DNA of 64,000 bases from CAWUEX02 sp963921305 (GCA_963921305.4 CAWUEX030000002.1:1364001-1428000), one strand, 5' to 3'; counted from the first letter of the stretch, positions 1 through 9,288 are shown. The notes: a model not told the origin generated them from the letters alone. A program made the numbers and translations.

Positions 1-214
1 TGCCGTTCATCGACAATTCGTCTTCCGACAAACCGGTCACCACCACCGGCAACTCATGGGGTGGTAGGGCGTCTGTGTAGTGCAGAACGGCGGTCACCGG
101 CAGGTTTTCGCAGCCGACGGGGCCGTCGATCACCACGCGCATGCCTTTGATCGCGGTGAAAGCGTAAACCGCACCCCAATACCCACCGGCGCGGTCAAGG
201 TCGAGTACGAGCAT
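1..214 (-). CDS. bchZ: Chlorophyllide reductase subunit BchZ, N-terminal fragment
   Basis: The first 71 codons are present and the gene continues beyond the left edge of the window. BchZ pairs with BchY to form the catalytic NifDK-like half of chlorophyllide a oxidoreductase, which reduces ring B during bacteriochlorophyll a synthesis. The reading frame starts MLVLDLDRAGGYWG and continues with VIDGPVGCENLPVTAV and HYTDALPPHELPVVVTGL, all typical of the BchZ N-terminus, including a conserved cluster-ligand type Cys in GPVGCENLP. The ATG lies 3 nt after the bchY stop, which implies translational coupling. Confident despite truncation. Confidence 0.95.
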   Translation of the reverse strand, partial: MLVLDLDRAGGYWGAVYAFTAIKGMRVVIDGPVGCENLPVTAVLHYTDALPPHELPVVVTGLSEDELSMNG

Positions 215-217
215 GGC

Positions 218-1789
218 TCAGGTTCCTATCGGCTCTTCGATGGCGGCATCGACCGACTTGCGGTGTTTATCCGCTGCCGAGTCCTTTTTTGACTTGGCTT
301 TCGCCGGTTTCGGTTTGGATACCCGCTTGGCGTCTTTCGGTGTGGGCGTGTTGCCGTAGCCGATGCTTTCGCCAGTGCCGACGCCGTCAAAGAACGACAC
401 CATCTTGCCGAAACGGTCCCCGCCTTTGGTCTGCGCAGCGACGATCTGCGGCACGGCGCCTGCGCCCGCTGGACCGAACAGAGGCCGGGCCGAGACCATG
501 TTGGTGAAGTAGATCGCTGGAACGCCTTTTTCCTTCGCCGCTTGCACCAGCGGTGTCGTGCCCACGGCGAGGTCCGGTTTGACCTCTTCCATGGCGGCAA
601 TGTCCTGTTCGAGGGATGCGCGGTACTGGACATGGGCGCCGTGCGCCGTAAGCCAGTCGAGATCGTCCGCACTCCAATCCGTCTTCGGCAAAGCCGTGCC
701 GACGTATGGCACTTCCACTCCTGCCTCGATCAGCAGACGCGCGACCAGAAGCTCCGACCCTTCGTAGCCGGACAGCGTCACACGCGCCTTGACCTGGCTG
801 CCGGCCAGAATACCCTGTATCGGCCCCAGCGCCTGGGCCTTGGCAGCGTCTATTTTGTCAGCCGGCACGTTGGCGGCCTTGCCAACGGCCTCCAGCCATG
901 CCGCCGTGCCCTCGACACCGACCGGTCCCGACCCAACCACCGGCCGTCCGGCGGTTAAGAACTCACGCACAGTTGCGGTGTAGAAAGGATGGATTGCGCC
1001 CGCCACATCGCAGTCGAGCGCACCATAGAGGTCGCGCCATTCGCGCGACGGCAGCTGCGGTGCCAGCGCAAGATCCATGGGCTGCAGCATGGAGGCGATG
1101 CCCATTGGATCAGCCGGAAACAACTCGCCAATCAGCGATACCGTCGGCTTGTCTTCTTCCAAGTTGCTCGGACGGGCGACCGGGCCCTGTTCCGCTTCCT
1201 GGCGCGCATACTTGAGCATCGCGCCCGACAACACATCCTTGGCTTCCGCATGGGTGGGGACGCCAAAGCCGGGCACGTCGATGCCGATGACCCGCACGCC
1301 GTCGATCTGACGCGGCAGACGGTCGAGCGGCACACCGGACGCGGTCGGAACACACAGGTTAATCACCACCACCGCGTCGTACTCATCTGGATTGGCGATT
1401 TCGATCACCGCATCGCGGATGTCTTCAAACAGCTGGCCCGTGACCAAAGTTTCCGAATTGAACGGTACGTAGCCAACCGTGCGCCGCGCGCCGTAAAAGT
1501 GAGACGTGAATGTCAGACCGTACACGCAGCAGGCCGAGCCGGACAGAATCGTCGCGGTGCGCCGCATGCGCAGACCCACCCGCAATGACCCGAAGGCCGG
1601 GCACATAGACTGCGGCTGATCATGCGGCCCTTTGGGATAGTCCTTGGCCAGCTTGTCCAGGGCGCCGCTCTTGCCCGCGGCTTTCGCGGCTTCCAGCATG
1701 ACCTCGGTGCCGGCGTGGCAGCCCGCGTCGGCGAGCTTGGCGACGGCGTCGCTGTCTGCCGGTGGTTGAGAGGTTTCCGTTGATGACAT
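218..1789 (-). CDS. bchY: Chlorophyllide reductase subunit BchY
   Basis: This 523-residue NifD-like subunit of chlorophyllide a reductase works with BchZ and receives electrons from the BchX iron protein to reduce the C7-C8 bond. The Cys-containing blocks QSMCPAFGSLR and SGSACCVYGLTF lie in the first 110 residues, and FTNMVSARPLFGPAGAG lies near the C-terminus. The last 40 residues are a Lys-rich tail (KPKPAKAKSKK) that looks like a lineage-specific extension. The ATG at 1789 is preceded by AGGAC; a TTG one codon upstream is less likely. It lies 23 nt downstream of bchX and 3 nt upstream of bchZ. Confidence 0.96.
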   Translation of the reverse strand: MSSTETSQPPADSDAVAKLADAGCHAGTEVMLEAAKAAGKSGALDKLAKDYPKGPHDQPQSMCPAFGSLRVGLRMRRTATILSGSACCVYGLTFTSHFYGARRTVGYVPFNSETLVTGQLFEDIRDAVIEIANPDEYDAVVVINLCVPTASGVPLDRLPRQIDGVRVIGIDVPGFGVPTHAEAKDVLSGAMLKYARQEAEQGPVARPSNLEEDKPTVSLIGELFPADPMGIASMLQPMDLALAPQLPSREWRDLYGALDCDVAGAIHPFYTATVREFLTAGRPVVGSGPVGVEGTAAWLEAVGKAANVPADKIDAAKAQALGPIQGILAGSQVKARVTLSGYEGSELLVARLLIEAGVEVPYVGTALPKTDWSADDLDWLTAHGAHVQYRASLEQDIAAMEEVKPDLAVGTTPLVQAAKEKGVPAIYFTNMVSARPLFGPAGAGAVPQIVAAQTKGGDRFGKMVSFFDGVGTGESIGYGNTPTPKDAKRVSKPKPAKAKSKKDSAADKHRKSVDAAIEEPIGT

Positions 1790-1812
1790 CAATTCGTCCT
1801 AACGCGTCTTTG

Positions 1813-2811
1813 TTAGACGCCTTCGTACATCACTTCGAGAGAGGGTTTATCGATCACTGACAGATCGCACATGTCTTCTACGGTGGCCGGGTCCAAAATG
1901 ACGTCCCGCCCGACCGACTCGCCTTTGAACAGTCCCAGAAGTTCGTCCTGGGTCAGCGGTTTGGGCTGGATCGGCGGAGCGGCTGCGGCCTTGGCACCGA
2001 GTTCCTCGAACAGGCTGCCCCATTCGCTTTCGGGTCTGCCGATGATTTCGTAGTTCGCGCTTTTGCGGCGAATGTCGTCGTGCGCAGGGATCGCAGCAAG
2101 CACCGGAATGCCGACCGCCTCGGCAAAGGCCGCGGCTTCGCCGGTGCCGTCATCCTTGTTGATGACCATCCCGGCAACGCCGACGTTGCCGCCGAGGCCG
2201 CGGAAGTAATCCACGGCCGAACAGACATTGTTGGCCACGTACAACGATTGCAGGTCGTTTGAGCCGACGACGATCACTTTTTGACACATATCGCGGGCGA
2301 TCGGCAGGCCGAAGCCGCCACAGACCACATCGCCCAAGAAGTCGAGCAAAACGTAGTCGAAATCCCAATCATGGAAGCCGAGCTTTTCGAGCAACTCGAA
2401 GCCGTGAATGATGCCGCGCCCGCCGCAGCCGCGGCCGACTTCGGGCCCGCCGAGCTCCATCGCGAACACCCCGTCGCGTTTGAAGCAAACATCGCCGATG
2501 ATGACTTTCTCTCCCGCGAGTTTCTTCTTCGATGACGTTTCGATAATGGTCGGACAGCTGCGGCCATTAAACAGCAGTGACGTCGTGTCGCTCTTAGGGT
2601 CGCAACCGATCAGCAGCACCTTCTTGCCTTGCTGCGCCATGCTGTAAGACAGGTTCGCCAGAGTGAAGCTCTTGCCGATCCCACCCTTGCCATAAATGGC
2701 GATTACTTCCGTTTCTTTGGTGACCGGACCCGTGTTCACCGGATCAGGTTCTGTCGCAGCTTCGGCGCGCAGTTGCTCGGTCATATCTGATTTTTTGTCG
2801 ACCTTGTTCAT
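1813..2811 (-). CDS. bchX: Chlorophyllide reductase iron protein BchX
   Basis: This is the NifH-like, ATP-hydrolysing electron donor of chlorophyllide reductase, 332 residues, the usual family length. A P-loop GKGGIGKS is at residues 41-48 after a variable N-terminus. The two cluster Cys contexts of NifH-type proteins follow (GRGCGGRGI and DVVCGGFGLP), then VVGSNDLQSLYVANN. The ATG at 2811 overlaps the bchC stop as ATGA, so it is preferred over an in-frame start 12 codons upstream inside bchC. It belongs to the bchI-D-C-X-Y-Z operon. Confidence 0.97.
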   Translation of the reverse strand: MNKVDKKSDMTEQLRAEAATEPDPVNTGPVTKETEVIAIYGKGGIGKSFTLANLSYSMAQQGKKVLLIGCDPKSDTTSLLFNGRSCPTIIETSSKKKLAGEKVIIGDVCFKRDGVFAMELGGPEVGRGCGGRGIIHGFELLEKLGFHDWDFDYVLLDFLGDVVCGGFGLPIARDMCQKVIVVGSNDLQSLYVANNVCSAVDYFRGLGGNVGVAGMVINKDDGTGEAAAFAEAVGIPVLAAIPAHDDIRRKSANYEIIGRPESEWGSLFEELGAKAAAAPPIQPKPLTQDELLGLFKGESVGRDVILDPATVEDMCDLSVIDKPSLEVMYEGV

Positions 2812-3788
2812 GAACAGGTACTCCAATCTAAAATCATTTTGAGGCATGCCGGATCGTTAAACGCTGTCCGATAGGCGTCGGCGGCGTCCGTGGCGGCATG
2901 ACGGTGGGTGATGAGATTGTCGAGCGACAAGCGCCCGGCGCTTATATGTTCCGTGACGGCGGTTAAGTCAGGCGGCTTCCATTCGGCGGCAACGCGGATG
3001 CGGGCTTCGCGCATGAACGCAGGTGGAAAAGAGAAAGACAATGGCTCGCTGTAAAAGCCGGCGAGCACCACTTCTCCCCCAGGGGCAAGCCGCCCAATTA
3101 GGGTATCGAGCAATCCGGAGTCACCGCTGACATCGTAAATCGCGCGGTAGTCCTGCCGCTCATCGTCGTCGGGTGCGACCACGGTGTATCCCTCCGCGCC
3201 GTCCGCCCGTTGCGGGTTTGTCTCCCACACCGTCGGGGCGCCGCCCATGGCGACGGTGAGACGCGCGAGCAGCCGGCCAAGAACGCCATGACCGATGACT
3301 AGGTCCGGTCCATCCGGTCCCGCGGCAATGGCGTGATAGGCCGTTGCCGCCAAAGCGATCAGCACGCCGCGCTCGCCGAGGTTTTCGTCAATCGGGATAA
3401 CCCGCGCCCCAGGAACGACTACACGGGACGCCGCGCCGCCGAACAGACCGCGGACCTCGCCGTAACATTGAGCCCCGGGCACGAAGACCGTTGCGCCGAC
3501 ATCGTAACCGGACTCTGCTCCCGCCTCGGTGATCCGGCCGACGGACTCATAGCCGGGCACCAGAGGATAGCCCATGCCCGGGAATGGTGGCATCCGGCCA
3601 GACCACAACAAACGTTCTGTCCCGGTGCTAATTCCGCTCCAGGCAATATCGACGACGATGTCTTGTTCGCCCGGCGGCGTCAGCTCAAGGGTGCTGAGCA
3701 TCAGCTGTTCAGGCTCCTGAAGAACCACCGCTGTCGTGTTGAGGTGCGACCCCAAGTGCACAGGCTCCATATCCGTTTGCAGGTGCAT
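2808..3788 (-). CDS. bchC: 3-hydroxyethyl bacteriochlorophyllide a dehydrogenase BchC
   Basis: This 326-residue member of the medium-chain (zinc-type) alcohol dehydrogenase family oxidises the C3-hydroxyethyl group to acetyl late in bacteriochlorophyll a synthesis. Visible features are SGISTGTERLLWSGRMP near residue 55, the PGYESVGR block, the degenerate nucleotide fold VIGHGVLGRLLARL and GEVVLAGFYSEPLSF. The glycine-rich GHGVLG region is typical of BchC. The ATG at 3788 directly follows a TTG codon; a start at 3767 is also possible. The stop overlaps the bchX start (ATGA). A 138-nt gap separates it from bchD, the only sizeable gap in the operon, so an internal promoter could sit there. Confidence 0.94.
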   Translation of the reverse strand: MHLQTDMEPVHLGSHLNTTAVVLQEPEQLMLSTLELTPPGEQDIVVDIAWSGISTGTERLLWSGRMPPFPGMGYPLVPGYESVGRITEAGAESGYDVGATVFVPGAQCYGEVRGLFGGAASRVVVPGARVIPIDENLGERGVLIALAATAYHAIAAGPDGPDLVIGHGVLGRLLARLTVAMGGAPTVWETNPQRADGAEGYTVVAPDDDERQDYRAIYDVSGDSGLLDTLIGRLAPGGEVVLAGFYSEPLSFSFPPAFMREARIRVAAEWKPPDLTAVTEHISAGRLSLDNLITHRHAATDAADAYRTAFNDPACLKMILDWSTCS

Positions 3789-3926
3789 CAAAGTCTCATG
3801 CTAAGTGAGCCCTATGCGGAGTCAAGGTGACGCCGAACCTGCTGAAACCCTGCTGAATTCAGGGCGGTCGCCACAGTGCTTTGCGGCACAAAAATATTGC
3901 GCTGCAGCAAACTCGATCGCGCTGAA

Positions 3927-5678
3927 TCAGCGTCCCGGTGCGAAAGACTTCACCGCACCGGAGACCGTGGCGGCATCGGCATAGGGCAGTGGACAATAGA
4001 TGGCACCCATGTCTTCAGCTAGGGCCTGAGCCTGCGGGTGTGGCTGACGCGACGTGTCGATGACCAGCGCGGAGTAGCCGTGCTGGCGCAGCGCCTGGGA
4101 CACTGTCTTGGCATCGTCCTGCGCCCGGGTCCGGTCCGCGTTCCCGTCCAAGGCGATGTTGGCACGGCCGTCGGTCATCACTACGATCAGCGGCGTGTCG
4201 CCGGCGCGCTTGACGCTGTCCGCAACCGCTGCGGCGGATTGAATGGCCGACGCCAGCGGGGTTGCGCCGCCGCCTGGCAATCCGGCAAGGCTGCGTTTGG
4301 CGCGCACCAGCGAGCGCGTTGGCGGGAGTAAAATTTCCGCGGATTGATTGCGGAACGCGATCAACGCGACATTGTCGCGGCGCACGTAACATTCGGCGAG
4401 CAAGAGTTCCACCGCACCCTTGGCTTCGGCGAGGCGGTTTAATGCAGTGGAACCGGACGCGTCGACGACGAAGATGGTTGTCGTTCCCGCCTGCTGTTTG
4501 AAACGGGTGATCCGAAAATCGTCGCGCCGGACCTGGAGCCCGTGCGTAGCCGACTCATGCATGCGCACGCGCTGCCAAGGTGCTGCGGCCCGTACGGTGG
4601 CGAGGACGTTCAACCGTGCCCCAGCGCGCGGATCACCGGAACGCACACCGATCGGACGGCCGCGCTGTACGGTCTTGCTGACATCGCCGGCGCCGCTGTT
4701 GCCTTTGGTTTGACGGTTACGCTGCCCGCCTTTGCTGAGGAGCGCCAGCAGGTCAGGGGGGATGGCCGCCAGCGCAGCTTCAAGCACCATGTCGTCCAAC
4801 GGTATGTCTTCGAGCGATTGCGGTTCGGGTTCCTCAATGTCTTCCGGTTCGTCTTCTTGTAGCTCGTCGTCCTCGGGGGGCGGCTCCGGCGAAGGCATCA
4901 TGGTGGCGCGATGCCCGAGGACGAGACGCGCCGCCGCGGCGATGTCATCGCGGTCAACCTCATCGCGTCCGTGTAAAGCCGCCGACGCCCGTGCGGCTTT
5001 GAGCGCCAGAACCGGTGCGCGGCCGGAAGCAATTCCCATGGCCAAGGTCGCTGCGCAGACCGCCTGCACCGCATCATCCGGAACGGCGATGAGACCCAGA
5101 CGCGACTGCGCGGCTAAGACATCTTCGCCGTCGAACTCGGGGATGGATGTGTCGTTGACGCCAACGAGTTGCAGATCGACGTAGAACGCCAGTCGATCGC
5201 TTAGCGATCCTGCCGTGCGTTCTTCGTCCTCTAGTCCTTCGTCCAAGGCAATGACACCGAAGTGGGTGTCGTGGCGTTGGGTCATGCCGTCGCGCTCGGC
5301 GACGACCTGGCCGGTGTCCAGTGCCGCCGCGATCATCGCAGCGCGGCCGCGGGTGATGCGCTCGGCCATGGGCAAAATGACGACACCGCCGTCCGCTTCC
5401 GCCAGCACGCCTTTCTGCGCGACAGGCTGACCCGACTGCAGGGTTGCGGCCAAATCCAAGCCGCCGAGCAAACGGCCGTCTCCAGTCTGAAGTGGGACTT
5501 TACGGACCGGCGCATCTGCCGGCATCAGCGCAAGCGCGCAGTCCATCCACGTGTCACGTACAGGTCCCGGCATGGCGCGCACGACAATGCCGCCTGAACC
5601 GAACGGATCGACTGCAAACAGGGCGGCGGCGAGGGATGCATCGCTCCATAGGCCGGACCCGGGTGTGTCCGCGCTCAC
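3927..5678 (-). CDS. bchD: Magnesium chelatase subunit BchD
   Basis: This 583-residue subunit of protoporphyrin IX Mg-chelatase links the BchI AAA+ ring to BchH. The N-terminal half is a degenerate AAA+ domain without a working Walker A. An acidic, proline-rich linker follows at about residues 265-300. A C-terminal von Willebrand A domain carries the MIDAS motif DASGS near residue 406 and the TDGRANIALDG loop. The start is GTG and overlaps the bchI stop as GTGA, indicating strict coupling with bchI. Length and domain order are normal for the family. Confidence 0.96.
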   Translation of the reverse strand: MSADTPGSGLWSDASLAAALFAVDPFGSGGIVVRAMPGPVRDTWMDCALALMPADAPVRKVPLQTGDGRLLGGLDLAATLQSGQPVAQKGVLAEADGGVVILPMAERITRGRAAMIAAALDTGQVVAERDGMTQRHDTHFGVIALDEGLEDEERTAGSLSDRLAFYVDLQLVGVNDTSIPEFDGEDVLAAQSRLGLIAVPDDAVQAVCAATLAMGIASGRAPVLALKAARASAALHGRDEVDRDDIAAAARLVLGHRATMMPSPEPPPEDDELQEDEPEDIEEPEPQSLEDIPLDDMVLEAALAAIPPDLLALLSKGGQRNRQTKGNSGAGDVSKTVQRGRPIGVRSGDPRAGARLNVLATVRAAAPWQRVRMHESATHGLQVRRDDFRITRFKQQAGTTTIFVVDASGSTALNRLAEAKGAVELLLAECYVRRDNVALIAFRNQSAEILLPPTRSLVRAKRSLAGLPGGGATPLASAIQSAAAVADSVKRAGDTPLIVVMTDGRANIALDGNADRTRAQDDAKTVSQALRQHGYSALVIDTSRQPHPQAQALAEDMGAIYCPLPYADAATVSGAVKSFAPGR

Positions 5679-6700
5679 GCGAAGACACTCTCCAGCACGC
5701 GGGCGATGCGCGCCGTCGATCCCGAGTCATCCAGCGGGTCGCGGCGCAAGCGGTGGCGCAGGGCAGACGGCGCCACCGTGCGCAAATGATCGAGTGTGAC
5801 GCTGGTTTTCTTCTCGAAACTCGCCAAAGCCCGTGCCGTCCGCACCAGCGTGAGTTCGCCACGCAGTCCGTCAGTGCCAAGGGTCATGCATATCTCGGAT
5901 GCTTTTTCGACCACGCTGTCGGGGACGTCGACCCCATCAAGCGCCTTGCGCGCGGCCAGAATACGCCGCCGCAACGTCGCGTCCTTGCGCTTCCACTTAC
6001 CAACGAAAGCTTGCGGGTCTCGTTCAAAGTCATCGCGCCGGCGCACCACCTCAACCCGTTGCTTCAAATCGTCTGGCGTGGTGACTTCCACGGAGACGCC
6101 GAAGCGGTCGAGCAACTGCGGACGCAGTTCACCTTCTTCCGGGTTGCCGCTGCCGACCAAGACAAAGCGGGCCGGATGGCGCACGCTCAAGCCTTCCCGT
6201 TCAACCACGTTTTCTCCGGATGCGGCGACATCAAGCAGCGCATCGACCAAATGGTCTTCAAGCAAATTCACTTCATCGATGTAGAGAAACCCGCGGTGGG
6301 CGCGGGCCAGCAGGCCTGGTTCAAATGCTTTTTCACCCTGGGTCAGGGCCCGCTCCAGGTCGAGGGCGCCGATGACACGATCTTCCGTCGCACCCAACGG
6401 CAAATCGACAACGGATACATCAGCCTTCTTCGCTTTTGCCTCCCCTTTGGCCGGGCGGGCGTCGCAGTCGGCGGCGCAGCCGGACCGGTCCGCAGCCGGA
6501 TCGCAGTTGTAGCGGCAGCCGGCGACCACCTCCATTTTTGGCAATAACGCGGCCAGCGCACGCACCGCTGTCGATTTGCCGGTGCCGCGGTCGCCCAGAA
6601 CAAGGACACCGCCGATCGATTGATCGATCGCAGCGATGATCAGTGCCCGTTTCATCTCGTCCTGACCGACAATGGCGGAAAACGGAAAAGCGATACCCAT
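5675..6700 (-). CDS. bchI: Magnesium chelatase ATPase subunit BchI
   Basis: This 341-residue AAA+ ATPase powers insertion of Mg2+ into protoporphyrin IX. Walker A GDRGTGKST is at about residues 36-44, and Walker B (GFLYIDEVNLL) lies near residue 140. The insert VVAGCRYNCDPAADRSGC, common in BchI, is present, as are the sensor region VLVGSGNPEEGELRPQLLDRFG and the AAA+ lid. It is the first gene of the minus-strand operon. The 169-nt gap to the divergent ABC ATPase gene must hold the operon promoter. I found no TGT-N12-ACA PpsR/CrtJ palindrome there by eye. Confidence 0.97.
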   Translation of the reverse strand: MGIAFPFSAIVGQDEMKRALIIAAIDQSIGGVLVLGDRGTGKSTAVRALAALLPKMEVVAGCRYNCDPAADRSGCAADCDARPAKGEAKAKKADVSVVDLPLGATEDRVIGALDLERALTQGEKAFEPGLLARAHRGFLYIDEVNLLEDHLVDALLDVAASGENVVEREGLSVRHPARFVLVGSGNPEEGELRPQLLDRFGVSVEVTTPDDLKQRVEVVRRRDDFERDPQAFVGKWKRKDATLRRRILAARKALDGVDVPDSVVEKASEICMTLGTDGLRGELTLVRTARALASFEKKTSVTLDHLRTVAPSALRHRLRRDPLDDSGSTARIARVLESVFA

Positions 6701-6869
6701 GTTTTAGACGGCCCTCGACATGACTTTTAACATCCGGAGGACGACTCTATCGGTCCGCGCCCGACGACGCCAGAGTGGTCGATTTTTGCGGAAACGTGTG
6801 GTCAGGGACGGCCTGCTGTGCAGAATGGTGCCCTGTCCAAACCGGCACGGATAGAGAGAGGGACACACG

Positions 6870-7571
6870 GTGCTCGAAGCAATCGATCTCAAAAAGACGT
6901 ACGGCACTCACGAGGCGTTGAAAGGATTGAACCTCACCATCAACGCAGGTGATATTTATTGTTTGCTGGGCGCGAATGGCGCTGGAAAGACGACGACCAT
7001 CAATCTGTTTCTCAACTTTATCGACCCCAGCGGGGGAAGCGCCAAGGTCAACGGTATCGACGTCACTGAAAACCCGCTCGAGACCAAGAAGTATCTGGCC
7101 TACATCCCTGAACAGGTGATGCTCTATCCAAACCTCACTGGCTTGGAGAACATTCAGTATTTCGCCCGTCTCGGCGGTCATGACGAGTATGGCGATCAAG
7201 ACCTGCGCGGTTTTCTCACCCGCTGCGGACTTCAAGCAGAAGCAGCGGACCGGAGGGTGTCGACATATTCGAAAGGAATGCGGCAAAAAGTCGGTGTTGC
7301 CATTGCCTTGGCAAAGCAGGCGAAGGCGCTTCTCTTGGATGAGCCGACGTCGGGGCTGGACCCCAAAGCCTCGAACGAATTTTCTGAGCTGTTGATCCAG
7401 CTGCAGTCCGAGGGGGCAGCTATTCTGATGGCCACCCACGATCTGTTCCGCGCCAAGGAAACCGGCACCCGCATCGGCATCATGCGGGAGGGACATCTCA
7501 TGCAGGAGCTGACGACCGGCGAGGTCTCTCACGCCGATGTCGAACGTATCTATTTAGAACATATGCACTGA
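6870..7571 (+). CDS. ABC transporter ATP-binding protein
   Basis: This is a 233-residue nucleotide-binding subunit of an ABC-2/CcmA-type transporter. Walker A GANGAGKTT is at residues 34-42, the Q-loop region is IPEQVMLYPNLT, Walker B is LLLDEPTSGLD, and the H-loop is ATHD. The signature is YSKGMRQK instead of the common LSGGQ, a variant used by many ABC-2 ATPases. The GTG start follows a purine-rich AGAGAGAGGG. No permease gene is adjacent; the next gene encodes an anchored ferrochelatase-like protein. The substrate is unknown. It is transcribed divergently from the bch operon. Confidence 0.85.
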   Translation: MLEAIDLKKTYGTHEALKGLNLTINAGDIYCLLGANGAGKTTTINLFLNFIDPSGGSAKVNGIDVTENPLETKKYLAYIPEQVMLYPNLTGLENIQYFARLGGHDEYGDQDLRGFLTRCGLQAEAADRRVSTYSKGMRQKVGVAIALAKQAKALLLDEPTSGLDPKASNEFSELLIQLQSEGAAILMATHDLFRAKETGTRIGIMREGHLMQELTTGEVSHADVERIYLEHMH

Positions 7572-7749
7572 AGTCGGCGCCTCCACTACACTCGGCCGCC
7601 GACGGCCTGTCCGACGTTTGGATTCAGCGCCGCTTGGCATGGACTCTCAGGTCGCGGCGGCGCCTTAATATCCCAGGTTGTTTATGGCCATTCCGAAATG
7701 CGCAAATGTCTTCCTTACACGCGCGTTTCGCAGAGGAGGGAGCAAACCA

Positions 7750-9264
7750 ATGCTCACATGGATCAAGCGCATCACCGTCACGGCAGTGGTGCTGGTGGTT
7801 GTCGTCGCGGCTGGGGGGTACGGCACGTTCACCTACATGAACCGTACACCACCGCAGCTGAAAGAGCCGAACTACTTCCGAATTTACAAAGAGCAGCTCG
7901 CTAGCGAAGAGGCGATGACGCCAGAGGGCAACGTCGCCATCTTTATGTCGGGCCTGATCATGCCGGAAAACTTCCGCATGCCAGATTTTTACAACTTGTC
8001 CCTTAAGTCAGCGCAGTACATCCCGTGGCCGATCCGCAGCCGGGCGCTGGCCGACCCCGGCGTGATTCTGCTGGATACGGAAAAGTACTATGAGTTTGAA
8101 GCGTTCGAGCCGACCAATCTGGTCGATGCCTATGGGTCCACCATGGATGTGGATGGCACGCCTTGGATCGAGCGCTACCACAACGGTGAACTCACTTGGG
8201 TTGATCCCAGTCCGTCACAACATTTGAGTCACGGCTATTTTCTGTATCCCGATCGCAAGGGCGGCATGCCCGGCCCGGCGCAGAAACTCGTCAATAAGGC
8301 CAGGGTGTACTACTACGGTAAGAACGCTGGATTCGTCAGTGGTAAAGTTCCTCACGAAGCAGGCAACTGGGCGATCGTCGAAGCGACGCTCGAAAAGATT
8401 CATGAAAAGTATGGCGACATTCCCTATCGCTGGGTGACGGCGGAGGATTTCCACATTGCACGCACAGCGATGTATGAACTCTTGGATGGCGGCGCCGACA
8501 CCATAATTCTCGCGTCACCGCGGCCGATCTACTCTCACCACGAAGAATTCAATGGCTCCATCAAACATGCCATGGAGTACATTCATGAGTGGGAAGAGGC
8601 CAACGACAAAAAGATCAAAGTGATTATCACCCAGAACCTGGCCGACTTCCCCGTCATTCATCAGACCTATGCCCATATGCTGCGCGACCGGCTTGATACT
8701 TTGCCGCGCGGCTCGGACGTGAAAATTGTCGTGTCGTTGCACGGCATGGCGTGGGACCTGGTGCCTAACGAAGCGTGGATTGAATTGTCACCGGCCTATA
8801 TCGAGCCCGTTATGGCGCTGATGAACGACGTGGTAGCGGAATATGATTTCGGACGGACCGAAGTCGTAGAGTCGCAAGACCATTTTGCCGACCCGTACAA
8901 CAATCCGGATGGCAAGTATCTGTCCACCAACCAGGCGTTTTGGGACGGTATCAATGATGGCTATGACTATGTCATCAATCTGCCGGTCGAGTTCTTCGCC
9001 GAGAACACGGACACCATGCTGTATCACGCCATGTCCAACTATGAGGGCTTCCCCGGGTTCAATCACTATGACCCGGTGGACTACAGCGACTGGACCGAGC
9101 CCTACACCAAAACCTTTGATGTTCAGGGCACGAAGGTGATCTACAACGGCCTGCCCGTGGGCCGGTACAACACGCCTATCGTCGAAGCCTTCTATCAAGC
9201 CATGGACGCGATTCTATCGCGCGGATTGGAGCCCGTGCCGGGCGGCGTGGCGATGGTTGACTGA
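7750..9264 (+). CDS. Membrane-anchored ferrochelatase-superfamily protein
   Basis: This is a 504-residue protein with one N-terminal membrane anchor (about residues 6-28), so the bulk is predicted to lie in the periplasm. Three blocks resemble ferrochelatase in the right order. IILASPRPIYSHHEEFNGS (from about 252) corresponds to the LPLYPQYSxxTxGS block. VVSLHGMAWD (about 327-336) corresponds to the SAHGLP block with its metal-binding His. VINLPVEFFAENTDTM (about 409-424) corresponds to the VPIxFVSDHxET block. The ATG at 7750 has a strong GAGGAGGG Shine-Dalgarno; an in-frame start at 7678 lacks one. True chelatase activity is unproven. A strong terminator follows. Confidence 0.55.
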   Translation: MLTWIKRITVTAVVLVVVVAAGGYGTFTYMNRTPPQLKEPNYFRIYKEQLASEEAMTPEGNVAIFMSGLIMPENFRMPDFYNLSLKSAQYIPWPIRSRALADPGVILLDTEKYYEFEAFEPTNLVDAYGSTMDVDGTPWIERYHNGELTWVDPSPSQHLSHGYFLYPDRKGGMPGPAQKLVNKARVYYYGKNAGFVSGKVPHEAGNWAIVEATLEKIHEKYGDIPYRWVTAEDFHIARTAMYELLDGGADTIILASPRPIYSHHEEFNGSIKHAMEYIHEWEEANDKKIKVIITQNLADFPVIHQTYAHMLRDRLDTLPRGSDVKIVVSLHGMAWDLVPNEAWIELSPAYIEPVMALMNDVVAEYDFGRTEVVESQDHFADPYNNPDGKYLSTNQAFWDGINDGYDYVINLPVEFFAENTDTMLYHAMSNYEGFPGFNHYDPVDYSDWTEPYTKTFDVQGTKVIYNGLPVGRYNTPIVEAFYQAMDAILSRGLEPVPGGVAMVD

Positions 9265-9288
9265 GGTCATACTCAAATTATCTCTGTA

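Noticed and set aside
5444..6547. A 367-codon plus-strand open frame
   Set aside because: It is antisense to bchI and bchD.
6701..6869. PpsR/CrtJ operator upstream of bchI
   Set aside because: Every TGT in the region was checked for ACA 12 nt later; none fits. The bchC upstream gap contains no TGT at all.
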